Part shown: positions 57,267-64,000 of the stretch, piece after piece
How positions within the stretch are numbered: the first letter of the stretch is position 1
Layout of the letters: each line of letters starts with the position of its first letter
Origin: Paenibacillus sp. LHD-117
Lineage (GTDB): Bacteria; Bacillota; Bacilli; Paenibacillales; Paenibacillaceae
Direction: 5' to 3'
DNA: 64,000 nt
Assembly (NCBI RefSeq): GCF_030929555.1
Contig: NZ_JAVFVT010000006.1
Location: 1 to 64,000 of the forward strand
Position numbers and translations under genes: made by a program
The notes under the pieces: model-generated
Database searches by the model: none
What the model saw: the letters and a program-made list of their open reading frames with translations, nothing else
What the model was told of the DNA's origin: nothing

Positions 57267-58325
57267 TCATTCTCCCATTTTCTCCTGAAGGGCGGCACGG
57301 GCGTTCGCCAAGCTTGTTTCGTCCGCGTAAACGTATGGGCTCTTCCATGCGCCTTCAAGCGAAATAAACGTAATATCGTCGCTTCGTACGGTGTAGTACG
57401 TCTCCAGCATCCGTTTAATTTCTTTGCTTGGCATATCCATGCGCATGTTGTCGCCGACCGCCTCGATAACCGAACCGACCTTCGTCGCTCCGCCGAGCGA
57501 TGTCAGCTTGTCGACGATAGCGCCGATCACTTCGCTCTGACGTCGGCCCCGATCGAAGTCGCTGGACATGTTGCGGCCGTCGTTCGACTTGCGGTAACGG
57601 ACGAAATCGAGCGCGTCCTCCCCTTTCAACAGCTTCAGGCCTGGCTGCAAATCGATGACCGTGCCATCCTGGGAATCCGTGTATTTCATGCGCATGTCGA
57701 CGTTCACCTTCACGCCGCCCACGGCGTTCACAACATCGGAGAACCCTTGGAAGTTTATGGTGCCGGCATATTTGATATCGATTCCGAACAGCTTGCCCAT
57801 TACGTCGCGGACTGCCTTCTTGCCTTCCGCCTGCGCTTCCTCCGTCTCCGAACCCTTGTTCTTGGCGTCTACGTAGAAGTCGGCGTAGAAGCTGTTGGCT
57901 TTCCGGCCGCGGTACCCTTCGACGTCAATGTATGTATCGCGAGGTATGGAGACGACCGTTGCTTTTTTGGTGACGGGATCGAAAGCCGCTACCATCATCA
58001 CGTCGGTATTCAGTCCCCCGCCATGACTCCGGGAGTCGAGGCCCATGAGCACTATGGCTACCGGCTTCTCCTTCACCGATTCCGCAACGGGCACTTCTTC
58101 CGCTTCATTATCGCTAATGCCGATCGTATCGATCGCATCCGTCGTCTTCAGCACCAAGTAACCAAGTACGGCCGCAACCAAAATTAGAAAACCGGCTACG
58201 ACGCCCATGAAGACGGCGAGCGCACGGCGACGTTTTTTCGGTTTTTTCGGTTTATGTTCTTTCGTTGGCTGCTGTTTCGTTTGACCTCGTGACTCCGAAC
58301 GTGGAGGCAAAGATGTTTGGCTCAT
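57267..58325 (-). CDS. LytR-CpsA-Psr (LCP) family glycopolymer ligase
   Basis: 352 residues: cytosolic Lys/Pro-rich N-terminus (KPKKPKKRRR), one transmembrane anchor (about 35-58), and the extracellular LCP domain (about 90-310). Key polar residues are in VLMGLDSR, ATVVSIPRDTYIDV and DGRNMSSDFDRGRRQ. LCP enzymes move teichoic acid or other wall glycopolymers from undecaprenyl carriers to peptidoglycan. AAGGTG precedes the ATG. Follows the 90-residue gene by 15 nt. Confidence 0.94.
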   Translation of the reverse strand: MSQTSLPPRSESRGQTKQQPTKEHKPKKPKKRRRALAVFMGVVAGFLILVAAVLGYLVLKTTDAIDTIGISDNEAEEVPVAESVKEKPVAIVLMGLDSRSHGGGLNTDVMMVAAFDPVTKKATVVSIPRDTYIDVEGYRGRKANSFYADFYVDAKNKGSETEEAQAEGKKAVRDVMGKLFGIDIKYAGTINFQGFSDVVNAVGGVKVNVDMRMKYTDSQDGTVIDLQPGLKLLKGEDALDFVRYRKSNDGRNMSSDFDRGRRQSEVIGAIVDKLTSLGGATKVGSVIEAVGDNMRMDMPSKEIKRMLETYYTVRSDDITFISLEGAWKSPYVYADETSLANARAALQEKMGE

Positions 58326-58340
58326 CGGATCACCTTCATG

Positions 58341-58613
58341 TCAGTTGTATTTAGGATTCGAGATAATGTCCTGCAGCAATCCCTCGCCGGCCTCGCGCGG
58401 ATAATGCTGCGTGAATCGTTGCCCGTCCTTCTCGTAAGCAACCTGAATCAATCCGCTGTCCACAGATGCGACTTCGAGGCCTTGCAGGCCGTGGTCCTCG
58501 CGGAGAATTTCTTCGAAGAAACCAAGCGTCTTGAACGCCGCTTCGTCGTCCGGGCGTCCTTCGGCCACGATCTTGATCTGCAGCCAATTAAACAAAGCGT
58601 CCTCGAGTCTCAT
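58341..58613 (-). CDS. Unrecognised 90-residue protein
   Basis: Start fixed by the 4-nt ATGA overlap with the ylaH stop. The sequence begins MRLEDALFNWLQIKIVAEGR and is predicted mixed alpha/beta, soluble, acidic, without Cys or signal peptide. I do not recognise a family. The close coupling to ylaH and the LCP gene suggests co-expression, not a defined job. Confidence 0.75.
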   Translation of the reverse strand: MRLEDALFNWLQIKIVAEGRPDDEAAFKTLGFFEEILREDHGLQGLEVASVDSGLIQVAYEKDGQRFTQHYPREAGEGLLQDIISNPKYN

Positions 58614-58930
58614 CGTCCCGACTCCGGCTTGCTTGCTTCGGCTTGAGGTCCGGCAGGCTTGCCGCCTTTCTTCCACTTGTCATACAGCTGCCTGCCCCTA
58701 AGCATAAGCATCATGACAACTGCGATCGCCATACACTGGATGATGGGCAGCTTGTCCACTTGCAGGATCATGAGGACGAACGAGCCGAACGCCATCAACA
58801 GATAGACGAGCACTTCCTTCAAGATCGGAAGCCTAGCTTGCGGACGGAAGACGGAGTTGAAAATATAAATCGTAAAAGCCAAAATGATCAAATACGTAAT
58901 CAGCTTATGTTCGCTTAGCCATTCTTGCAT
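58610..58930 (-). CDS. ylaH: YlaH-like membrane protein
   Basis: 106 residues from the ATG at 58930 (GGAGG 8 nt upstream). Three hydrophobic segments (about 12-27, 38-55, 62-78) and a hydrophilic Lys/Pro/Ala-rich tail; the ITYLIILAFTIYIFNSVFR and LPILKEVLVYLLMA patterns are those of YlaH-like proteins. Function unknown. Downstream of typA as in B. subtilis. Confidence 0.83.
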   Translation of the reverse strand: MQEWLSEHKLITYLIILAFTIYIFNSVFRPQARLPILKEVLVYLLMAFGSFVLMILQVDKLPIIQCMAIAVVMMLMLRGRQLYDKWKKGGKPAGPQAEASKPESGR

Positions 58931-58955
58931 GAATTCCACCTCCTAAAGCCTAAGA

Positions 58956-58979
58956 GGAGCCCGCTTGGCGGCGGACTCC
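58956..58979 (-). terminator. Weak hairpin between typA and ylaH
   Basis: GGAG-CCGC / GCGG-CTCC stem-loop; the minus strand continues TCTTAGGCTTTAG, a poor T-tract, so termination may be partial. Confidence 0.4.
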
Positions 58980-59005
58980 CCGAATAGGCCTTCCTTCGCA
59001 ATGGA

Positions 59006-60847
59006 TTAGACGCCCGCTTGCGACATTTTCCGGTGTTTCTCGGCGCGTTCGCGCTCACTCTTCACCAGAATCTTCTTGCGCAGACGAATCGATTTTGGTG
59101 TAATTTCGCAATATTCGTCGTCGTTCAAATACTCAAGCGCTTGCTCCAGCGAGAAGATGACCGGCGTTTTCAGCTTCACGGTGTCATCCTTGCCTGCGGA
59201 ACGAACGTTGGACAGCTGTTTCTCTTTGCAGATGTTGACGATGATGTCGTTGTCGCGGTTATGCTCGCCGACGATCATGCCTTCGTAAATTTCCGCGCCC
59301 GGCTCCAGGAAGAGCAGGCCGCGATCTTCTACGCCCATCATGCCGTAGAAAGTGGACGTTCCGTTCTCGCTTGCGACCAGCACGCCTTGATGGCGGCCGC
59401 CGACGCCGGAGCCAGCAAGCGGACCGTAGCTGTCGAACGCGTGGTTCATGATGCCGTAACCGCGGGTCAGCGTCAGGAACGACGTACGGTAGCCGATCAA
59501 GCCGCGCGCCGGAATGATGAATTCCAGACGCACTTGGCCGTTGCCGTTATTGATCATGTTGACCATCTCGGCTTTGCGAGTGCCCAAGCTCTCCATAACC
59601 GAACCCATGCTTTCTTCCGGCACGTCGATCAGGAGGCGTTCGTACGGCTCTTGTTTGATGCCGTCGATTTCCTTGACGATAACTTCCGGCTTCGATACTT
59701 GAAGCTCGTAGCCTTCGCGGCGCATGTTCTCGATCAGAATGCCGAGATGAAGCTCGCCGCGTCCGGATACGACGAACGCGTCCGGGCTTTCCGTCTCGTC
59801 GACGCGAAGCGCCACATCCGTCTCAAGCTCCTTGAAGAGACGCTCGCGCAGCTTGCGGGAAGTAACCCACTTGCCTTCGCGGCCCGCGAACGGGCTGTTG
59901 TTGACGAGGAACGTCATCTGCAGCGTCGGCTCGTCGATCTTAAGCACCGGCAATGCTTCCGGGTTCTGAGGATCCGCGATCGTCTCGCCGATATTAATCT
60001 CCCGGATACCGGCAATCGCCACGATGTCGCCTGCTCCCGCTTCCGGAATCTCAATGCGCTTAAGGCCTTGGAAGCCGAACAGCTTCTCGATGCGGGCCTG
60101 CTTCGTCTTGCCGTCGTGGTCGATGACGGCAACCGATTGGCCTTGACTGATCGTTCCGCGGTTTACGCGGCCGATGGCGATACGGCCCAGGTACTCGTTA
60201 TAGTCAAGCAGCGTCACCAGGAATTGAAGCGGATCGACCACGCTCTCCGTCGGTGACGGAATATGGCTGACGATCGTCTCGTACAGCGCCTGCATGTTAT
60301 CGTCTTGTTTTTCAGGATCAAGGCTCGACGTTCCCATCAGCGCGGAAGCGTACACGACCGGGAATTCAAGCTGATCGTCGTTCGCGCCGAGTTCGATGAA
60401 CAGGTCAAGCACTTCGTCGATGACTTCGGTCGGTCTGGCGTTCGGACGGTCGATCTTGTTCACGACAACGATCGGCGTAAGCTGATGCTCGAGCGCCTTG
60501 CGCAACACGAACTTCGTCTGCGGCATGCAGCCTTCGAACGCGTCGACGACGAGCAATACGCCGTCAACCATCTTCATGATCCGCTCCACTTCGCCGCCGA
60601 AGTCGGCGTGACCCGGCGTGTCCACGATGTTGATCAAGAAATTTTTGTAGTTGATCGCCGTGTTTTTGGCCAGGATCGTAATGCCGCGTTCGCGCTCCAG
60701 ATCGTTGGAATCCATGGCGCGTTCTTGAACGGCTTCGTGTTCCCTGAAGGTACCGGATTGCTGAAGCAGCTTGTCAACCAACGTTGTTTTGCCATGGTCG
60801 ACGTGCGCGATGATGGCGATATTGCGTAAGTTCTCTCTTGCTTGCAT
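59006..60847 (-). CDS. typA: Translational GTPase TypA/BipA
   Basis: Ribosome-associated GTPase important for 50S assembly and growth under stress. 613 residues: GTPase domain with [16 protein letters not shown] (G1, about 12-27), [13 protein letters not shown] (G3) and NKIDRP (G4), beta-barrel domain II, two alpha/beta domains and the BipA-specific C-terminal domain (about 480-600). Immediately precedes ylaH in the conserved yla order. Confidence 0.97.
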   Translation of the reverse strand: MQARENLRNIAIIAHVDHGKTTLVDKLLQQSGTFREHEAVQERAMDSNDLERERGITILAKNTAINYKNFLINIVDTPGHADFGGEVERIMKMVDGVLLVVDAFEGCMPQTKFVLRKALEHQLTPIVVVNKIDRPNARPTEVIDEVLDLFIELGANDDQLEFPVVYASALMGTSSLDPEKQDDNMQALYETIVSHIPSPTESVVDPLQFLVTLLDYNEYLGRIAIGRVNRGTISQGQSVAVIDHDGKTKQARIEKLFGFQGLKRIEIPEAGAGDIVAIAGIREINIGETIADPQNPEALPVLKIDEPTLQMTFLVNNSPFAGREGKWVTSRKLRERLFKELETDVALRVDETESPDAFVVSGRGELHLGILIENMRREGYELQVSKPEVIVKEIDGIKQEPYERLLIDVPEESMGSVMESLGTRKAEMVNMINNGNGQVRLEFIIPARGLIGYRTSFLTLTRGYGIMNHAFDSYGPLAGSGVGGRHQGVLVASENGTSTFYGMMGVEDRGLLFLEPGAEIYEGMIVGEHNRDNDIIVNICKEKQLSNVRSAGKDDTVKLKTPVIFSLEQALEYLNDDEYCEITPKSIRLRKKILVKSERERAEKHRKMSQAGV

Positions 60848-60895
60848 AAGAAATGATCCACTCCACTTTTTTTATTTGTTTCTCTCTTGCGAGTC

Positions 60896-61384
60896 TCACC
60901 AACGCTTGCGCGTGCCGAACATCATCCATGCTCCCGCCGCGATGAAAGCTGCCGCGACCAGGTATATGCCCCAGCTCCAGAGCAGGATCAAAGCGAGGAA
61001 CAGCAAGGATGCGATGCCGATGACGATGGAAGCCGTGAATACGACGCGCGGCACGTTGCTGCCGAACATGTAATATTCGTACAAGCCCGCGGCGACCCCG
61101 AACACGAATAACGGCCACAGGTACTTCAAGCTCTCCCAACCGGCGATGTTGCAAATGATAAACAGCAATGCGTACACAACGAGCATTCCGCCGGGTACCA
61201 GCGCGACAGCCGGAACGACTCTGCCGAAATAGAGCACATGCAGAAGCACGCCCGGGATCAAGACGAGCAAAGGCCAGAATATGGCTCCCAGGAAGCCGAA
61301 TACTCCTAATTTGCCCAATAAGATGACGACCCCGGCTAACAGCAAAATAATTCCAGCGGAATATTTGTTAGATGGCATATTCAT
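60896..61384 (-). CDS. Membrane protein with LiaF/DUF5668-like transmembrane region
   Basis: 162 residues from the ATG at 61384 (AAGGAG 4 nt upstream; the ATG two codons later has better spacing). Four to five hydrophobic segments; the first two (SAGIILLLAGVVILLGKLG and FWPLLVLIPGVLLHVLYFG) look like the LiaI/LiaF-type membrane region. Ends in FGTRKRW. Function unknown; possibly a partner of an envelope-stress system encoded elsewhere. Confidence 0.7.
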   Translation of the reverse strand: MNMPSNKYSAGIILLLAGVVILLGKLGVFGFLGAIFWPLLVLIPGVLLHVLYFGRVVPAVALVPGGMLVVYALLFIICNIAGWESLKYLWPLFVFGVAAGLYEYYMFGSNVPRVVFTASIVIGIASLLFLALILLWSWGIYLVAAAFIAAGAWMMFGTRKRW

Positions 61385-61493
61385 TCCGCTCCTTACAACA
61401 TCAATCGTATAGATAGACGAAAGACGGCAGTTTTTATCTTTACTAGTGTATAGGAACTCAGGCAAAAAAACCAGTACGAAGAGTTGGCAGCAC

Positions 61494-61532
61494 GAAAAAA
61501 AACCGTCAGCGCCCCGGATCGGCGCAAACGGC
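61494..61532 (-). terminator. Terminator of the minus-strand TerC gene
   Basis: GCCGT-GCGCC / GGCGC-ACGG stem-loop followed by TTTTTTTT on the minus strand, about 15 nt after the stop. Confidence 0.82.
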
Positions 61533-61546
61533 TCCTCAATTACGCC

Positions 61547-62206
61547 CTAAACGGGCTTTTTCTTCATGACGGCAAGGGCGATGACAAGCGGTACGCATAA
61601 CAACGGTACAAGCTCGGAGAGCATTTTCGAGTGATGGAACAACATCGCGTTCATGCCGGGATCCTTCATCAACATTTCGCCAGCGGCATAAGCAAGCAGA
61701 GCCGCGCCGATGTATCCGATCGCGGGTACCTTCTGCAGCAGCTTGCCGAGCATCTGGCTGCCCCAGACGATCATCGGAATGCTGAGCGCGATGCCGAGCA
61801 GCACGAGGACGAGATCGCCGTCCGCGACGGCCGCGATGGCAAGCACGTTATCCAGACTCATGATGAAATCCGCCGTCACGATCGTCCATACGGCAGCGCC
61901 GAGCGTCGTAGCCCGATTGACGTTCTGGTCGCCGTGAACGCCTCCGGCATCCGCGAGCAGCTTGATGGCAATATATAACAGCATAAACGCGCCAGCCGCC
62001 TGAAGGAAAGGGATTTGCAGCAGCTGCAGTGCGACGACTGTAAGCAAACATCGAAGCGCAACGGCTGCAAACGCTCCCCACCAGATCGCTCGCTTCCGCT
62101 GCCTGGCAGGCAGATGCTGGCTGGCCATCGCGATGACGATGGCATTGTCTCCGCTCAGCAATACATTAATTAAGACGATTTGTAGAAAAATAAGTACGCT
62201 GTCCAC
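61547..62206 (-). CDS. TerC-family integral membrane protein (YjbE-like)
   Basis: 219 residues, about seven hydrophobic segments, with the two TerC signatures VLLSGDNAIVIAMA (about 15-28) and TADFIMSLDNVLAIAA (about 110-125). TerC proteins such as YjbE/YceF-type exporters are linked to manganese efflux or metalation of secreted proteins. Divergent from the paralogue at 62344. Confidence 0.88.
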   Translation of the reverse strand: MDSVLIFLQIVLINVLLSGDNAIVIAMASQHLPARQRKRAIWWGAFAAVALRCLLTVVALQLLQIPFLQAAGAFMLLYIAIKLLADAGGVHGDQNVNRATTLGAAVWTIVTADFIMSLDNVLAIAAVADGDLVLVLLGIALSIPMIVWGSQMLGKLLQKVPAIGYIGAALLAYAAGEMLMKDPGMNAMLFHHSKMLSELVPLLCVPLVIALAVMKKKPV

Positions 62207-62343
62207 GATTACACTCCCCTCTCATAACAGAGGTATGTCCAAGCCGAGGGGAATATGTCCAAAAAAAATTTGCATCCATCTTCACGAACGCGCGTATTTC
62301 ATGTAGACTTCTTTATGCAATGCTTTCGGAAAGGAGGAAACAA

Positions 62344-63069
62344 ATGATGGATTTTTTCTCGGTCGAATTTTTCACCGCTCTGATGACCATCGTATTCATC
62401 GACCTTATATTGGCCGGGGATAACGCCATTGTCATAGGACTTGCGGCAGCCAAGTTGCCGAAGCATCAGCAGAAGCAAGCCGTTATTTGGGGCACCGTCG
62501 GCGCGGTCGGCATCCGTGTCATCGCAACGGTGCTCGTCGTCTACCTGCTCGACGTGCCATGGCTGAATCTTGCCGGCGGTTTGCTGCTGGTTTGGATCGC
62601 GTACAAGCTGCTCGTTCAGGAAGAAAGCCACGACAACATCAAGGCGGGCAATACGCTCTGGCAGTCGATCCGGACGATCATCATCGCGGACGCGGCTATG
62701 GGCATCGACAACGTCATCGCGGTTGCGGGCGCTGCCAAAGGCACCTCGCACGGGGAACATGAATTGGTACTCGTCATTCTCGGTCTGCTCATCAGCATTC
62801 CGGTCGTCGTTTGGGGCAGTACCTTGTTCATTAAGCTGATCAACAAGTATGGCTGGATCGTCTACGTCGGTTCGGCGGTACTCGCTTATACGGCAGCCAA
62901 GATGATTACCCATGAGAAGAAGTTTGACGGCTTCTTGGAGGATAACAAGGCGATCTACTGGTCGTTCATCGCCGTTGTCGTCGTGCTCACCGTTCTCGGG
63001 GGATACTTAACGAACAAGCGGAATCAAGCAAAAGCTTCCAAGAAACAAGAAAGCAGCGGAGCCCACTAA
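62344..63069 (+). CDS. TerC-family integral membrane protein (second copy)
   Basis: 241 residues from the ATG at 62344 (AAAGGAGG upstream; a second ATG follows directly). Signatures LILAGDNAIVIGLAAA (about 21-36) and ADAAMGIDNVIAVAGAA; seven hydrophobic segments and a basic, polar C-terminus. Only moderately similar to the divergent TerC gene (61547), so an old duplication. I see no yybP-ykoY-type manganese riboswitch in the 137-nt gap between them. Confidence 0.88.
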   Translation: MMDFFSVEFFTALMTIVFIDLILAGDNAIVIGLAAAKLPKHQQKQAVIWGTVGAVGIRVIATVLVVYLLDVPWLNLAGGLLLVWIAYKLLVQEESHDNIKAGNTLWQSIRTIIIADAAMGIDNVIAVAGAAKGTSHGEHELVLVILGLLISIPVVVWGSTLFIKLINKYGWIVYVGSAVLAYTAAKMITHEKKFDGFLEDNKAIYWSFIAVVVVLTVLGGYLTNKRNQAKASKKQESSGAH

Positions 63070-63090
63070 GGGGCTCGCTGCTTTTTTTTT
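63051..63090 (+). terminator. Terminator of the plus-strand TerC gene
   Basis: AAGCAGCG-AGCCC / GGGCTCGCTGCTT followed by nine T; overlaps the last codons and stop of the gene. Confidence 0.9.
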
Positions 63091-63116
63091 CGGTTTCGAA
63101 GAACCGCTTCCGCTCC

Positions 63117-64000
63117 TCAGAACCAATCCTCTTCGATTGCCGTCGCCGAGACGGGCTCGCTGTTCGGGTACAGCTTCAGCACTTCCGTGTCGCGAACCGC
63201 CTTTTCGATCATCTCGTCTAGACCCGGCAAGCCCCCCTCAATTCGCTCCACGACGCGCAGATTCGGATTCGTGCTCGGTGACTTCGGCAGGAACAGCGTG
63301 CAGCAGTCTTCATATGGCAGAATCGATGTCTGGTAAGTGCCGATTCGATTCGCGATATCGATGATCTCCTGTTTATCCATCATGATGAGCGGTTTGATGA
63401 GCGGAAGCTGCGCCGCCCGCCCGATCACGTTCATGCTGGCGAGTGTCTGGCTGGCGACTTGACCAAGACTTTCGCCCGACACGATTCCGTTCGCGCCGCT
63501 CTGCTCCGCGAGCCGCTCCGTGATGCGCAGCATCGCCCTTCTCATCAGCGTGATGATCAGATGCTCCTGTCCGGACTGGGCGAGCGTCGTCTGAATTTCG
63601 GTGAACGGGACCAGATGAAGCTTCATAGAGGTCCCGCTGAAATAGGTCAGCCGTCGCGCCAGCTCAACCACCTTGTCCTTCGCTTGTTCGCTTGTATACG
63701 GGTAGCTGTGGAAATGGACGGCTTCCAATTCAAGCCCTTTGCGCATCGCCATCCAACCCGCTACCGGGCTGTCGATGCCTCCTGAGAGCAGCAGCAGCGC
63801 TTTTCCGTTCGAACCGAACGGGAAACCTCCGGCTGCCTGGATATTTTCGCAGAAAACGTATGTCGCTTCTTCTTGGATGTCGACTCTGAGCTCGACCTCC
63901 GGATGGCGAACGTCCACGCTCAGCTCCGGGAATGCCCTCAGGATGTGCGCGCCGACGAGATGGTTCATCTCGTGCGAGCTATGGGGAAACCCTTTCCACG
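63117..64000 (-). CDS. thiI: tRNA 4-thiouridine synthase ThiI (partial, N-terminus beyond the window)
   Basis: Uses cysteine desulfurase-derived sulfur to make 4-thiouridine at tRNA position 8 and, in some bacteria, for thiamin. The visible C-terminal part (about 294 codons) contains the end of the THUMP domain (SSHEMNHLVGAHILRAFPE) and the PP-loop ATPase motif LLSGGIDSP. No C-terminal rhodanese domain is present, as in B. subtilis. The frame is open to the right edge, where the first codons and the N-terminal ferredoxin-like domain are missing. Confidence 0.93.
   Translation of the reverse strand, partial: WKGFPHSSHEMNHLVGAHILRAFPELSVDVRHPEVELRVDIQEEATYVFCENIQAAGGFPFGSNGKALLLLSGGIDSPVAGWMAMRKGLELEAVHFHSYPYTSEQAKDKVVELARRLTYFSGTSMKLHLVPFTEIQTTLAQSGQEHLIITLMRRAMLRITERLAEQSGANGIVSGESLGQVASQTLASMNVIGRAAQLPLIKPLIMMDKQEIIDIANRIGTYQTSILPYEDCCTLFLPKSPSTNPNLRVVERIEGGLPGLDEMIEKAVRDTEVLKLYPNSEPVSATAIEEDWF

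Noticed and set aside
62207..62343. yybP-ykoY manganese riboswitch between the two TerC genes
   Set aside because: TerC genes often follow such riboswitches, but I could not find the conserved loops in this 137-nt gap.

Overview
The window is a chromosomal segment of an endospore-forming member of the Bacillales, most probably Paenibacillaceae (a high-GC Paenibacillus or Cohnella-type genome). The evidence is the sporulation genes sigE, sigG, spoIIGA, spoVD, spoVE, an RsfA/GerR-type regulator and a YhcN/YlaJ lipoprotein; T-box and PyrR leader RNAs; GC-rich third codon positions; and an LL-diaminopimelate aminotransferase. Almost every gene is on the minus strand. Gene order follows the Bacillus subtilis block typA-ylaH...phoH / ylbO-panE-bshC-mraZ-ftsL-pbpB-spoVD-mur-ftsAZ-spoIIGA-sigE-sigG-ylmC..H-divIVA-ileS-ylyA-lspA-ylyB-pyrR-pyr, so this is core chromosome and not an island. 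No CRISPR array, transposase, prophage, rRNA or tRNA was seen.

Layout from right to left (direction of transcription): thiI (cut by the right edge); two divergent TerC-family membrane genes; a LiaF-like membrane protein; typA, ylaH, a small unknown gene, an LCP-family ligase; a YhcN/YlaJ lipoprotein and phoH; an orphan membrane-anchored solute-binding protein, a secreted coiled-coil protein and a MidA-type methyltransferase; a DUF2626 gene, an RsfA/GerR regulator, panE, DUF3397, bshC, ahcY and a DUF4349 lipoprotein; then the division and cell-wall (dcw) cluster mraZ-rsmH-ftsL-pbpB-spoVD-murE-murF-mraY-murD-spoVE-murB-murA-divIB-ftsA-ftsZ; spoIIGA-sigE-sigG; ylmC-pgeF-ylmE-sepF-ylmG-ylmH-divIVA; ileS; lspA and an RluD-type pseudouridine synthase; dapL; and the pyrR-pyrB-pyrC-carA-carB-pyrF-pyrE operon, which ends in a terminator near the left edge.

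The genes form coherent modules. DapL makes the meso-DAP precursor that MurE adds (MurE carries the DNPR signature), MurF/MraY/MurD/MurA/MurB make lipid-linked precursor, and SpoVE/PBP2B/SpoVD polymerise and cross-link it at FtsZ/FtsA/SepF/DivIVA-directed sites. SpoIIGA processes pro-sigma-E, and sigma-G follows in the forespore. PyrR controls UMP synthesis through a leader attenuator, ileS is under a T-box, and mraZ has a phased operator.

The most notable observations are: (1) murG is missing from its expected place between spoVE and murB, but its ribosome-binding site, ATG and first seven codons (MRIALSG) seem to survive before a stop; (2) a family of non-coding elements of about 165-210 bp with inverted-repeat ends occurs in the pbpB-spoVD gap (two clear copies, one degenerate) and in inverted orientation between sigE and sigG; (3) a symmetric cluster of four CTAACGGA units lies beside these; (4) pyrK and pyrD are absent from the pyr operon; (5) two very small candidate ORFs lie in otherwise empty intergenic regions. 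None could be tested by database search here.
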